NCBI GenBank assembly: GCA_027563935.2
Contig: CM050449.1
Location: 86,707,178 to 86,771,177, forward strand
DNA: 64,000 nt
Direction: 5' to 3'
From: Costus lasius
Taxonomy: Eukaryota > Streptophyta > Magnoliopsida > Zingiberales > Costaceae
This document shows, one piece after another, positions 34,301 to 46,025 of the stretch. Both the position numbers and the translations under genes were made by a program. Positions within the stretch are counted from its first letter, which is position 1; the number at the start of each line of letters is the position of its first letter. Below the pieces are notes generated by a model. The model had not been told where the DNA came from. It ran no database searches and worked only from the letters and a program-made list of their open reading frames with translations.

Positions 34301-35005
34301 TTGTTGGAGTAGCCAACTTTTATAGGAGGTTTATCGTGGGTTACTCGCGCATTATTGCACCTCTCTCGGACCTTCTACGGAAGTCAGAAGCTTGGCGGTG
34401 GGGCGCCATGGAGCAGGGGGCATTCAGGGAGTTGAAACGGAGACTAGCTACAGAGCCCATTCTAGCTCTTCTAGACTTCAGGAGGCCATTTGAAGTGCAC
34501 ATGGATGCGTCCGATCGTGCGATTGGCGGAGTTTTGGTTCAGGCGGAGCACCTAGTGGCGTACGAAAGCCGGAAGCTTAACCCGGCGGAGCAGCGATATA
34601 TGGCGCACGAGAAAGAAATGTTGGCGGTCATCCACTGCTCGCGCGTATGGAGGGTATATCTGCTAGGGGCGACGTTCATGGTCCGCATGGACAACGTCGC
34701 CAACACTTTCTTTGCTACTTAGCGGGGTGGTCCGTATGGAGGGTATATCTGCTCGGGGCGACGTTCATGGTCCGTATGGAGGGTATATCTGCTCGGGGCG
34801 ACGTTCATCCACTGCACGTCAGGCGAGGTGGCAGGAGCAGCTGGCGGAATACGACATGGTGTGGCAACACAAACCGGGAAGGAACAACGTAGTTCCGGAC
34901 GCCCTTAGCTGGCTCGCATCGGTGGTGCTATGTGGGGCCGCTACCTTGGTGGATGGCAACTTGTTGGAGCGGGTGGCATCGACGACTGCGGGAGATCCGC
35001 GCTAC
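34301..35005 (+). pseudogene. Gypsy RNase H, truncated and internally repeated
   Basis: Starts VANFYRRFIVGYSRIIAPL and includes HMDASDRAIGGVL and YMAHEKEMLAVI, the RNase H core, up to WRVYLLGATFMVRMD. A local tandem repeat (34643-34811) then disrupts it. The end block VWQHKPGRNNVVPDALSW is still readable at about 34860-34915. Sequence homologous to the integrase is absent because the element is cut at about 35005. Confidence 0.88.
34643..34811 (+). repeat. Local repeat inside the RNase H coding region
   Basis: The word CGTATGGAGGGTATATCTGC plus (T/C)(A/C)GGGGCGACGTTCAT occurs three times, at 34644, 34733 and 34773. The last two are exact 40-bp tandem copies. The repeat shifts the reading frame relative to the family's protein. 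Confidence 0.9.
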
Positions 35006-35194
35006 TGTTGCCACGAAAATTCATAGTATATTTTGTGTCATTTTATAGGTCTTTTTGTGTCATATTCGTGCTCTATTGTTTATTTTTATAACTTATTTAT
35101 CAAATATTGCAGAATCTATACCTTTTTGTGTTTTTTTATCAATTTCAGGTAAAAAAGGGCAATATTTTAAGGTGTTTTCAAGCAATTCAGATGC
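35006..35194. other. Unclassified AT-rich segment at end of Gypsy element
   Basis: Starts TGTTGCCACGAAAATTC exactly where Gypsy homology ends, so it may be the LTR end of an inserted element. It leads into the inverted repeat at 35195-35413, whose arm shares GTCAAATTTG with the solo LTRs. Confidence 0.4.
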
Positions 35195-35413
35195 ATAGAT
35201 GAATTCTCATCATCAAGAGAAGATTACATGTCAAATTTGACGAAGATCGAAGTTTCAGACCAAAATTACGGTAGTGCCATGGTTTATTCTATAAGTTCAG
35301 TAAAACCATGGTAACATAATATTGATTACGGCCCTACCGTAATTTTGGTCTGAAACTTCGATCTTCGTCAAATTTGACATGTAATCTTCTCTTGACGATG
35401 AGAATTCATCTAT
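35195..35413. repeat. Inverted repeat, 84-nt arms, 51-nt spacer
   Basis: Left arm 35195-35278 and right arm 35330-35413 are reverse complements with only two mismatches. The spacer contains a smaller inverted pair (CCATGGTTT/AAACCATGG). No protein is encoded. The arms include ATGTCAAATTTGACG, similar to the GTCAAATTTGG segment of the Gypsy-type LTRs, so this may be two LTR fragments joined head to head. A transcript would form a long hairpin. Confidence 0.93.
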
Positions 35414-35650
35414 AATATAATATATAGTTTCTACAACAGCAATCTACCGTATAGATTTTCAACAAAAAAAATACTATCTTAGATATCACTTATCATTTCA
35501 ACTGAAATCAGACAATACATATCATTTCTGCTCTACTAAACACAACTAAGTACATAAATTCCCTTCAAACATTAACCACCAAAACATCCAAAATAGTACC
35601 GAGACTTCACAGTGGGATTAGAACTGAAACACCAGAGCTCGGAAGTAGGA
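35414..35650. other. AT-rich stretch, nothing recognised
   Basis: No open frame. Contains the loose repeat of 30780-30830 (AACTAAGTACATAAA, GGGATTAGAACTGAAA). Confidence 0.4.
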
Positions 35651-35710
35651 ATCCCACATCGAATGAGTTAGAAATTTCACCACCAAGAAATTGCTTCCAG
35701 GATATAAATG
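35651..35710 (+). promoter_or_regulatory. snRNA-type USE plus TATA-like pair
   Basis: ATCCCACATCG (35651-35661) matches the plant snRNA upstream element RTCCCACATCG exactly, and GATATAAATG follows at 35701. The gap is about 41 bp from the end of the element to TATA. No U1, U2, U3, U4, U5 or U6 sequence follows the expected start near 35733, so this is either an orphan promoter or a chance/TE-borne motif. Confidence 0.4.
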
Positions 35711-38700
35711 GAGGTTGATTCGCTTAACACTAATTTTAAAGCTACGGCTTATTCCGTTTCTTCCCTCTTTTCTTAGCCTTCCCCGATCACACAGCTACTT
35801 CAGACCCTACTGCGGGTCGATCTTGGACAGTAATATGGGCCAACTCGACTATCGACTGCTAGTTGTCCTTCAAAAAATACATCACTAGCAGGCTGCCCTC
35901 TCTAGTTCTAGACTTTGCTTCAAAGCCCCACTCATACAGACATGGCCTGGTTTCTACCAATTGCCTTGGTGTTGACTCAGCATCATAAAATTTGTTAAAA
36001 GGGAGACACGATGTTGAAGTGCCGAGGTGAGTCCAAACCAGCTTAATACTAATATATGCTTTAGACCACATTGAGATCATGATGTATCGAAATTTTGTTT
36101 TAATATATAAATTTAATCAATGCTTTATAATTTAGTGGATGAAGTTGCGGGTGGTTTTTATTAAATGCGAAAAACAATTATAGGAGTGGAGGATTGGTAA
36201 TTTACAAATATGAAAAAGAAATTGGATGTTATTGAAAACATCATAAGATCTCCCTATCATGATTTTATAACTTGTAGAATTTAGATTATCTAGTATCATT
36301 GAATTAGTCTTTTGTTGATTAGATCGATCTACCCTATTTGGATCAACTATGCTAAATTTTTTTTATTCTATGGTACTAATCCACTGTTGCTAATTATTGC
36401 TCAACTACATATTACTCTCGTTTGATGGCGACGACATTTGTTGATTGCTTTTGATGGACTTGACATCGTGATTCAAAATGGAATGTCGATGTCAATGTAC
36501 TTGTGCGCTATTTCCTGGATTAAAAAAATATTATTTCGATTCCAATAGTGAAGGATTGTTGTGAAAAGTAAGAGCAATTGATAATGTGATGTACTATATC
36601 ATAGTTTCATGTTTAAAAAGAAACAACTATTCTTGTTTTTTTTTTGGAATTTGATATTTTTATTGCAACCTTTTTTTTAATAAGAAATAGTACATAAATT
36701 CTATATATTTGAAGTACTAAAAGTTATTTTCAATTATTAATTAAATAAATTAGCATTATTTAGTGGTTGTCTTTTGTAGATTCTGTTGTTATAAATTCGA
36801 TTAAACTTTTTTCGATTATAATGTTTAATTCACAATGAGTAACTAGTAGCATTGGAAGGAGTCAAATTGTTCGGCTTTGCTTTTGGTTAGTTTTGACTTA
36901 ATCAATTAGGATGTCTTTCATTTTCAACAGGGAGTTAAAGTAACCATATAAAAAAATGTGCTAATGAGGACTCTTTTAGACATTTTTTTTATTCTTTTTA
37001 AGAGTTGTACTTACAATTACACCATTGAATTTGATGAATATTAGAAAAGGCATCAGGTATACCTAGATTCAGAAACCACAGAGAAATCTCAACATAAAAA
37101 GTTGCATTTGGAAGAAAACAAAGCATAACATTTGATACAAGGTCAAAATGATGATTATCATAGTAACATGTATAAAGTGTAAATAATAAAACAAAAATAT
37201 CAAATTCAAATGAAAAATGAAAGCAACAATAAGATAAGATTTTCACTATTCAGAATCTTAACTATAGAAAATTAATGAATTATGAAATTTAGTATGCATA
37301 ATCTAGTAATATAGCAAAAGGAAGTCAAACTTTCAACAAAGAAATTCATGACTTTGGTTTATACATTTTGTTACTGTACTTGACATTTCAAGATGTTTGA
37401 AGGATCATTTTAGTTAAAATCATAATGCATTATGTTAAATCATAATTATGAAAATGAGATTCATTCAGCAACTAAAAGCTTTAGGATACAAGTGTGCACT
37501 GATCAGATCTTATCTTATGATGGTAATAAATTGCTTGCTGGAATTCTTGCTCACTCTCTCTATAAATATAAAATTAATAAAGGAGCCACAAAGAAAATGG
37601 TCAAATAATAACGAAACATATTAAATTACTTGAAGGATTAATTCATCTTCTGAGTGAAGTCTCAAAGGATCTTAGAAAAATTAAGACTCCGAGTGTGAAA
37701 AAGGAAGGACTCTAACTTTAATCAAGTCACTTAGATTAAGCTGTAAAGACAGTTTAAACAAAGCAAGGGAATAAGTGACCAGCCTATCAAATCACACAAC
37801 ATTGCAATTGCAAATGCCTCAAAACATTTAAGTTTTTTGTTTTCTCTTGCACAGCAAGAACATATTGCACTGTGATTGATGAAGATATTAAGAAACATGA
37901 TGTGTTTGCTTTAAAAGAAGAAACTGAGCCGTCTTTGAGATGGCTTTCTGCTATTTATTGATACAACCATTTGTGGCAAATACCAAATCACCAGCTTGCC
38001 ATGGATATTAGTGTCTATTCTCCCATGTTTATGAAGCTTAATTTTAAGAAACTTAGTATCGTATCAACTTTCAGTTTCCTAAATGCTGTATACTCCAAAA
38101 AGTAGTGAAAACTCGTCAGTTTCAGATTATGAAGGAACCATAGAAATGAATGGAAGAAACGCACGGCCAGTTTTCTTAGCAAGAAGCAGTAAGACTGAGC
38201 AAGTTCCAAGTAGATGGGGTTGATTTCAAGGCAGAAATATGATATTAGAATGGCAAAGAAACTGAAAAAGTCGACCATGTAGAATTTCAGCGCTGACTAG
38301 CAGTTCTATACACTATCTGTCCACTGCCAACTGACATGATATCGTAAGGTGAACACTAGCTAGTATATTGCAACTCTGGTGCCACAAGAAGAAGAAGAAG
38401 AAAGAGATGCGCTGGGAGATGAGTGAAATTGATGTATGAAAGCTAGCAAATCCATGATATTGCCATTATAAGAATCTAGGTACATATGTTCCGGACATTG
38501 GGCAGTGAACTCTCAGTCAAATTTTCAATAGTGAACTCTGCGCACATCTTTATTTTTTGCCACTCATAGCATTGATTTTCCTCTCGATGACCAGGGGCCT
38601 CCAGCGCCTTCAACTGGACATAATTTTGCATTTAAGTGCGTTGTACTCGTAGCTCATGTCGACTGTTAATATTTACTGATGCAGTTAATGTAGATGTCAT

Positions 38701-38948
38701 AATGGTAATGCATGTATATCATGATATGTAGCAGCAAATTGTTCATATGTTCAATCGCTATTCGCTAGGAAATTGAAATGACACATAAACTGATAACATT
38801 TAATGGTGAACAAGGCCAACTAGGGCGGAGAAATGAGAGAAGGACGCTCACACACAGAGGCACATATGGCTACTTTATTAGCTAGGAAAAGTCTAGTGCG
38901 CATATCTAGTAGAGGCGCGAGTTTCGGCATGCTTAGCTTACAGATCGA
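35711..38948. other. Intergenic, no gene recognised
   Basis: Mostly AT-rich with open frames no longer than 87 codons and no recognisable family. A short (AAG)n run lies at 38388-38402. The part right of about 38800 is probably the 3'UTR and downstream flank of the ALOG gene. Confidence 0.5.
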
Positions 38949-39578
38949 TCATGCTGTGCCCGTAGGCGGTGGAGGGTGCTGGTGGTGGTGGTGGTACTGT
39001 TGCAGCGGCTGCTGCTCTAGTGGTGGTGGCTTCTTGCGTTTCCTCTTCTCGTAGCTAATGCCCCGCGCCTTGGACTGGACTTCGCGGACCTCGCGGAGGT
39101 AGAGGCGGACGGCGCGGGCGCCGAAAGGGTTGGTCTCCGGCTTGCCGCCGTTTTCCTCGAAGGCGGCGCGGAGGCGGCCGATGAGGGCGTCGAGGCTGCC
39201 CCAGGCCTGGCGGAGCGGGCACGGGCAGGGTGCGGGAGGGTTGGGGTGGCCGAAGAAGGGGCACATGTGGGTATGGATCTTGGTCTTGCCGAACTGGTCG
39301 AGATAGCGGAGGAACTCGAGGACGTGCGCGCTGCTGCACTGCGGGAGGGAGAGCGGCGGGCGGTGGTTGCGGAGGTACTGGCCGAAAGTGTTCCAGTCGC
39401 GGCGCTTTTGTGACTCGTAGCGGCTCAGCGACGGAGGCGGCGAGGAGGAGGAGATTGCCGCGCCCACCGCGGTGACAACCGCGGTGGGGGAGATCACAAG
39501 GTTCTTGGGGCTGCTGTTAGGGCTGCTGCCGCCACTGTTTGTGGAGCGAGGGCTCTCCGCGCTGGGAAGAAACTCCAT
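38949..39578 (-). CDS. ALOG-domain transcriptional regulator (LSH/G1-like)
   Basis: 209 residues from the ATG at 39578 (MEFLPSAES). The open frame upstream to 39617 has only a TTG. The ALOG domain spans about residues 53-183: [38 protein letters not shown], the zinc-ribbon insertion with H102, C106, H111, C118 and C120 ([18 protein letters not shown]), [38 protein letters not shown] and [14 protein letters not shown], which ends in a nuclear localisation signal. The domain derives from XerC/D-like recombinase DNA-binding regions. Family members (Arabidopsis LSH1-10, rice G1) are nuclear regulators of organ and inflorescence development. The N-terminus is Ser/Pro-rich and the C-terminus Gln/His/Pro-rich. 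Intact, single coding exon, as usual for the family. Confidence 0.96.
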   Translation of the reverse strand: MEFLPSAESPRSTNSGGSSPNSSPKNLVISPTAVVTAVGAAISSSSPPPSLSRYESQKRRDWNTFGQYLRNHRPPLSLPQCSSAHVLEFLRYLDQFGKTKIHTHMCPFFGHPNPPAPCPCPLRQAWGSLDALIGRLRAAFEENGGKPETNPFGARAVRLYLREVREVQSKARGISYEKRKRKKPPPLEQQPLQQYHHHHQHPPPPTGTA

Positions 39579-39661
39579 TCTGCGACTAGCTAGGTCTCTA
39601 AAATATCCCGCTGACAAATTTAGCTCGGAATCCTTGCTATGCCTTGTAGCTACAACTTAGC

Positions 39662-39842
39662 CTGCAAAATTAGGAGCGCGAGTCACACAGACAATCAAAG
39701 ATGTAACAACTAGTGGATGAAATATGACGATCGATCTAGCTCTCTGATTGGCCGCTGCATTGCTGTGATCTAACCTAATGCATTAGATTTAGTCAAGGAT
39801 CCAAGAACATCCAACTCAGTAACAAGCAGATGATAGATTTAC
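39662..39842 (-). other. Inferred 5'UTR intron of the ALOG gene
   Basis: On the minus strand, donor AG|GTAAATC (39843/39842) and acceptor TTTTGCAG|GC (39662/39661) bound a 181-nt segment between TATA box and start codon. Leading exon would be about 39843-39880, containing a GCTAGCTAGC tract. Splice-site strength and position support it, but no transcript evidence is available. Confidence 0.5.
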
Positions 39843-39906
39843 CTAGCTATAGCTAGCTAGCTAGCTAGCTGCAGGTTACTTGGATTTAGTAAGAGCCGAG
39901 GAAGGC

Positions 39907-39916
39907 ATATATATAC
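39907..39916 (-). promoter_or_regulatory. TATA box of the ALOG gene
   Basis: GTATATATAT on the minus strand, with a predicted start near 39880 and about 330 bp upstream of the ATG including the inferred intron. Confidence 0.6.
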
Positions 39917-39917
39917 A

Positions 39918-42900
39918 AATCGATTAAAGAACCAAAAAAGCAAAGAAGCCTGTAACATTGAAACTGCAGGGTGATTTGGATAGGGAAGAAGCAGCAGTAG
40001 CGAGGAGAAGATGAGGGAGCGAAATTAGGAGGTGACTGGGGACATGAACTTGTTGAAGCGGACAGGCAGGCTGATGTCTGGTAGTGAGAGAAAAGATTCC
40101 TAGAGCGTACAGGCTTCGTCTGTGCGCAGGGATGTTCAGGAGATTGTGGAAATTTTGCTTGGCCTAATTGAAGAGGCGGAGAATCTGCGAAGCAACCCGA
40201 GGAGAAAACCCAAGCAGCGCGACAGGTAGGGCTTTTTGCGTCAAGCAATGGGGACGAACAGTTTGACACTGCGATGAAAGCTGATGTGACAGCATAAAAA
40301 GTAATGATAGGAGCAGTAATTTTGAGTGCAATCATCCACATTACCCCCACTGTCTTCTACTCGATCAACGCCTCTCCTCCTCAATTATTTACTCACCTTC
40401 CATCTTCATTTCTGATTCAAGCTCCAACACTTCCAGTTCGCGCTCAAATTTTTTTTACTGATCAGGGTTTGGAAAAGTATGATCAAAGTCTTCTCTGTGT
40501 TCATCAGATTTTGCATGTTTTAGTGATTTTTTTTTAAAAAAAATCACAAACATAAACTGACCTGTTTATGCATGATTCTGATATTGACTTTGTTTATACT
40601 TGTCATTTTCTCTATAATTAATGAATTTGACCCCATCTCAAAACTCACATGTGCATGGTTTTAGTAAAACCCTAGTTCAAGCCGCACAAAAAATGGGATC
40701 ACCATAGCAAGTATGATTTAAGCTAATCTTTTTCATTGACAAAAATATCTTATTTGAAAAATATAAAAAAAAATTATGTAATTAGTAGCTTAAATAAGTT
40801 AATCTTAAACATTTCAAAAAAAAAAAAACCCTAAAAGATGTATGTCAAGAAACCAAGCACTTTAGAGGTTGAGTGCCTATATTAACTACTATATCTAACT
40901 CTATCATAGTCAAGAAAACATTTAGCTCGGCGATAAAGTCTTTAGACTATGTGAAATATAAAATTATGATGACGAGAAACTACCATAACGGGTCCAATAG
41001 AAACAATATAGTTGGAATGATTCAAATAGCGCAATAATGGGTCCAATAGAATCAAAGTAGGATTCAATGCATGAGCTTATTGATCTTCTAGATTGAAGAA
41101 AGTATCTTGTGGAAAAATGAAAAATATAGCCTTTGTAAGTTAATAACTTACATAAGTTAATTTAATCCTTAATTTTTTTAAAAAATAAAATTATATTAGT
41201 ACTTGAAAACATTTTTATTATTTGTCAAAGCAAATGTATAATAAATATTTAAAAATATATGCACTTTATTCATTACTAAACATATCTTAGGACAACAAAA
41301 TACACCTCTTTTTTCTATAAAAGTAAAACAAAATATTTTTAAATTAAAAATAGAAAGTCCTTCATTTATCAAAAATTTCGTAGTATGTTAAAAATATCTT
41401 AACAAGTTATAATAGAATAATTTTTCCTACAAAATAAACAAAAAAAAATGTATGGATTGAATAAAATTACATTATTAAGGTGTTCACAAAATAAATGGAA
41501 ACATTGAATATATGCTTCAAATTTTGTATACCTTAATATATTATTAAAAAAACCTTACTAATTTTGTAATTTAAAATATTTATCTGAATTAAGAAGAAAA
41601 AAAAATACAATTTGCAGAAGATTTTTGACATAAAAACACCATATATAGTAACAGAATAAATATAATCTTTAATCAATAAGAGTATACCACTAATAAATAG
41701 ACATTACAAGAATAAAAGCACATTATCTGGGTGTAACTCAATTTTTCTCTCAAAATTTAAAAATAATGTGTAGAGATGTTTTGAAATAAAATAAAAAAAG
41801 TGATTTGACATTTATAATAAAAATATCAGACTCATTATTTAAAATGTATTATCATGTTAGAATATGTAATATTATTATGTACTAAAAACAAAATATCATG
41901 AAGGTAACTAGAAAATAATTTTATTTGGTGTTGGTATTAAATTATGTAATTTTAGTAAAGATTTAAAAAATAGAGATATCATTTTATTGCCAAAAATATT
42001 CAAAAAAAATGGAAACACTTCAATATTCAAGTAATTTTTCTCTAAAAATAACCATACTAGGTAGGAATTCTTTACTAAAATCGGTAACCAATCAATGGGT
42101 AGGAAATTCGATTACAAGGAATCGCTCTATTCGGTTAACCATAGTTCGATGATTTTAATAGTTTTTCTGTACATCCTAGAGAAACCTGTACAGCCCTAGA
42201 GAAACTACTCTTATCAAGTTAATGTGGAATTTGGCTATTTTTTGTAATTTTAGAGGAATTAAGGAGGAAGATGGCTAAGGATGGTTGATTGTTTAGAATA
42301 GACATTCCTAGGACAGTTTAAGAACAAATTTACACTTTGAGCAAAAAGATTTACAAAGTATAAAATCTATTAAACAAGATTATAGGACGGACCTAAGTTA
42401 CATAATAAAAGATCATAATGAAGATCAAATCCCTTGAGAATTATGGTCTTGTGAGAGATCGTGAGGTGCAGGTTAAGAACTTGAAGATTGCTTCACTGTG
42501 AGCTTCAGCAAGAGAGTTGGAAAAGCTTTAAAAGGAAGGATTGGAGCACACTCGCAACATAAATCAAGCATCTTGTGTCTTGAACATTGTAGAACCCTCA
42601 TGTCTAGCCTTTTGCTATTGGATAGACATTATGAATCAAGGGATTTATCCCCCTTAGTGAATATTGTATATGCATTTCTTCAAGTTGTGAGAACAATTTA
42701 ATTTGTCTCCCTTCTAACCATTGCGTAAGAGGAAGTTTCGAACAATTTAAACACATCAAATAGGGAACATGCTCTTAATTGCTTGTCTTCTCCGTGAGTC
42801 AAGTGTAGCTGCTCATAAGAATGATCATCTTGTGCATTAAGGCCTTACAGTTGTTCATCCTTGTAATCTTAATCTTCACATGAATATGCATGGGGGAATG

Positions 42901-43434
42901 CTTCTTTATGATGGGCTTTGCATGTTTCACCAAAGAGGAAAAGTTTTGATTAATTGAGGATTCTATTTGTTGGAAGTAACATGTCGGCGGGAACAAGGTA
43001 AGGATTTGCAATAGTAAACTACTTGTTCTAATTGTAAATTTGACAATACAGGATTAAATAGGGATGAATGCCCCTTCATTTACCCTAAAAATAAATTATA
43101 AAACATCTCTTGAGGAGACATATCTTATCCTGAGGCATCTCTCTTTACTTTCCGAAGCATAATTGAAGTAGGAGAGGGGTTATGGATTGTTTGTAGGACC
43201 ATTCAAGGGTACGAAGCTTGCAAATAGTAAATAAGATAACCAAAATAACAACAAAACACGCCAGTATAGGAGCAACTAAAGTAAGCAACATGCAAACTAG
43301 GGGAAAAACTAGGACAGATCTTACTGAGGGCCCTTTCAATAAAGGGGCCTCGTCTTCATATTGCTCCCGAATATTGGCGTTGGCGCTATGTAGAAAAACT
43401 ATACAATCAAATGAAAATAAGAATCGGAGAGTAC
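39918..43434. other. Upstream/intergenic DNA, no gene recognised
   Basis: 39918-40350 is the probable distal promoter of the ALOG gene. From 40500 to 42300 the sequence is very AT-rich with A/T runs and no open frames of note. 42300-43434 has short frames only (longest 123 codons, 43218-43589, overlapping the LTR start) with no family match. Confidence 0.5.
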
Positions 43435-44829
43435 TGATATCTTGTATTTATATAAGATTTTTAGTATATTTTAACTATCAAATTAAATTTTTTTCATCAC
43501 TTTTACATCTATTTAGAATTAATTACTTGTATTTATTTAAAATCTTCACTTCCGCTTATTTTTGTGACATTTCAGAGAAAAAGGGCTAAAATCTAATGGA
43601 ATTTAAAGAGCTGATGTTGCAGGAGGATTTCGGACGTTAAGATGGTGCCCGCCAACAAATTTCTCATAGATTGGTGCTTCTAGAAAGAATCATAGACCAC
43701 TTGTGAAATAAATCATAGCCGTGATCTTCAGACAAACATAGAATGAATCACAGTAAGCTAGTGAAAATCATCACAGTCGTGATACTCTCAGGCCAAATTT
43801 GCATAGGCACACACAAGGAATCATGACCCAGTTGCGATCTTGGCAACATCATAATTTTGTCCGGGACACTTGATTTCTCCCTAATTTCTTTTCCGTTTTG
43901 GCTCATTTCTGAAATAGAGAATATGGGAAACAATTATGGAAGCTTCCTAATCAACTTAGGGAAATTTTACAAGGATTATAATATCTTTTTGAAGTATTAA
44001 GGGTGGCATTTTTTGGAGCAGGCGATGGCTAGGGTGACTGGAGCAAAGAGACACTGTTTCTTCACCAATTCCATGAGGGACTCACAAATTCTTCTCTTAC
44101 TAACATCTCTTTGTCATTATTCTACTATTGTAATAGTATTTTGAGAGATCTCTTTGTGCAAATAATGTACACCTAAAGTTTTGCATGATTTTAGGTGTGA
44201 GAAGGTCTGAAAGGAAAATTAAGACATTAGAAATACTTTAATCAAGCTAATAATTTAGGTCGTGAAAAGTAGACCTAAACTACTAGAGAGATCTAATAGT
44301 TTATCATAGAACTCATTGGATCTATTATGAGTTAATAAGCCAAGAAAGTAGTAAATTAACTTTGGTAGATATCAGATTATACTATTGAAAGGGGCAATTC
44401 ATACATTGGATAAACTTCCTTTAACACAATAGGTTTGTTTCTATGATAATTAATCTACTTAGTCGTAAAATGAGTTTGTTTAATTTGATAAGCTATGAGA
44501 GTGTTTATTAGGTTAATCAAATATCAAAGTACACTACTAAGAGAGGATGACATTTAATCTAGGACAAACTCCTTTAACTTACTTGAATGACTTCATAGAA
44601 GAATTTGCTTCTTTAGATATTTGAATTCAATGTGGTGAAGCCCTAGTTCTAAACTCTTATCAATTTGTAATATCATCTGATTTCTACAAAGAATTGCTTT
44701 TCTTTAAATTGATTTGATCCATTCACATTGGTTTATCTAGCTAGTATAATCATAATTTGTTGGTACTTAATATCTAGACCCTCATATTTATTTATTACTT
44801 TAATTAACCATGCACTTGTGGATACATTA
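43435..44829 (+). mobile_element. 5' LTR of Athila-like Gypsy element
   Basis: Starts TGATATCTTGTATTTATAT and ends CACTTGTGGATACATTA, matching the start and end of the solo LTRs at 4326 and 18997 (CACTTGCGGACGCATCA). It is followed by a primer site and gag, so it is a true 5' LTR of 1395 bp. It has diverged from the solo copies in its middle. Confidence 0.75.
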
Positions 44830-44835
44830 AGTTTT

Positions 44836-44853
44836 TGGTGTTATTGCTAGGGA
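44836..44853 (+). other. Decayed tRNA-Asp primer-binding site
   Basis: TGGTGTTATTGCTAGGGA matches the Athila-type site TGGCGCCGTTGCCGGGGA at 12 of 18 positions. All six differences are C-to-T or G-to-A, the pattern expected from deamination of methylated cytosines. Confidence 0.8.
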
Positions 44854-45385
44854 TTTTGCATAGTTAATTTCAATAAAAAAAATTAAAATTACTAGACTAG
44901 ACATTTTTTCTTTTAGTGTAATTTTATTTTTTTATTAATTTTAATTCTATGTTTTTTTTGTTTTTAAACTTTTATAGGTTCTTATATTTTCATTACCAGT
45001 GAAACAAAAATAGTAAATTCGATTTTCTATAAATTAAAATTTTCAAAAAATTTTAATATATGAATTGATTGCATAAGGTGATTTTAACTAATTTCTGGAA
45101 ATTAATTGTGAACTTTTTAGTTAGTCACGACCTATGAATATTTTCACTACCAGTGATTTGGAAAATTTTTCTATCAGGTTTCTATTGTGCGCTATAATTA
45201 TGTAATTGTTTTTTTGGTATTCTTTTAGCAAGGATTAACTTGGTTTATATACAAGACGCTTCGATTAGGATAGCTTGTACTTGAAAATCTTGAAATTGAA
45301 AGAACTTTTCAACTATGTAGAAAGCTCATATTTGAAGAGAATAGAAGCCAACCAATTTAGCCAAAGATGGACACCAATAGATCTC
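44854..45385 (+). pseudogene. Athila-like leader and Gag N-terminal part
   Basis: Near 45283-45385 the reading LEIERTFQLCRKLIFEENRS, then MDTNRSL, corresponds to the basic region ahead of the Gag core in Athila-type elements. The frame is cut at TTA by the Harbinger insertion and resumes at 51491 as RDFPMPNLQSSI, so the original codons were split without loss. Confidence 0.65.
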
Positions 45386-45388
45386 TTA
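45386..45388. other. Harbinger target duplication TTA (left)
   Basis: TTA at 45386-45388 and 51488-51490. PIF/Harbinger transposons duplicate a TWA trinucleotide. Confidence 0.85.
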
Positions 45389-45539
45389 CATAGTGTTTTC
45401 TTGGAAGGAAAACTAGAGGGGAGGGATGGATATAGTTAAAATCCTTTATTTCCATGAATAGATCATTTAGGAAGGATGGGTAGATGGAGGGATGAACCCC
45501 TTAAAACTGATCCCCCCAAAATCGAGAGGAAAAGTTGGC

Positions 45540-45906
45540 GGACAACTCATCCTCGCCAACACTTTGCTTGTCTCCCTCTCGCGCCCGCGCCTGACCCTGT
45601 GTCCCCCGAAATCGCTGAAGCCTCTCTCCCTTGAAATCGCCTGAAGAAATTTCTCCTCTCCCTCTCTCCCTCTCGCTCTTTGCCTCCGACGCAATCAGCC
45701 ATCTCTTCCCCTCGTCTCTCGTGTGAGGCTAGGGCAAACTAGGGTTTTCTCTCTACCGCATAGTGATCGCTTGCTGCTCGGTGATCGCCTGCGTTTCCAG
45801 GTAAGATTCTTTCCTACATTTCCAGCACATAAATGTTATTATCATACATTTCTAGCACATACTTCCATCTATTACGAACTACTGAATGATCTCATAAATC
45901 ATCATC
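45540..45906 (+). other. GC-rich 5'UTR-like block in the Harbinger element
   Basis: CT-rich, then GCTAGGGCAAACTAGGGTTT (a typical plant 5'UTR phrase) and CGTTTCCAG|GTAAGATT, which reads as a non-coding exon followed by a good donor (GT at 45801). Together with the next feature it may be the captured 5' part of a prohibitin gene. Alternatively it is the transposon's own promoter and leader. Confidence 0.5.
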
Positions 45907-46025
45907 TATGGCTCGGGGGCGACGGCGGCGCTGGTGACGGCAGGGGTCTTTGGTGGTGTAGTCATCTATGCTGCGGAAGGCCACCAAGCGATCGTCTTCA
46001 ATCGCATCCAAGGAATTAGGATAAG
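45907..46025 (+). pseudogene. Captured prohibitin first-coding-exon fragment
   Basis: One frame reads TAALVTAGVFGGVVIYAAEG then HQAIVFNRIQGI. Plant prohibitins have a hydrophobic N-terminal helix followed by GGHRAIVFNR(I/L)xGIKDKVYPEG. The fragment lacks the residues between YAA and EG(G)H. At its end, restoring one missing base would read GIKDK followed by a splice donor GTAAAA (46026), as at a coding exon end. It lies inside the Harbinger element. Prohibitins are inner-membrane mitochondrial scaffold proteins; this copy cannot encode one. Confidence 0.7.

Noticed and set aside
32167..35005. A host zinc-knuckle/protease gene
   Set aside because: The order Gag, zinc knuckle, DTGAS protease, RT, RNase H behind an LTR and tRNA-Met primer site is that of a Gypsy retrotransposon.
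39579..39617. N-terminal extension of the ALOG frame to 39617
   Set aside because: The first codon is TTG. The in-frame ATG at 39578 gives a normal ALOG N-terminus.
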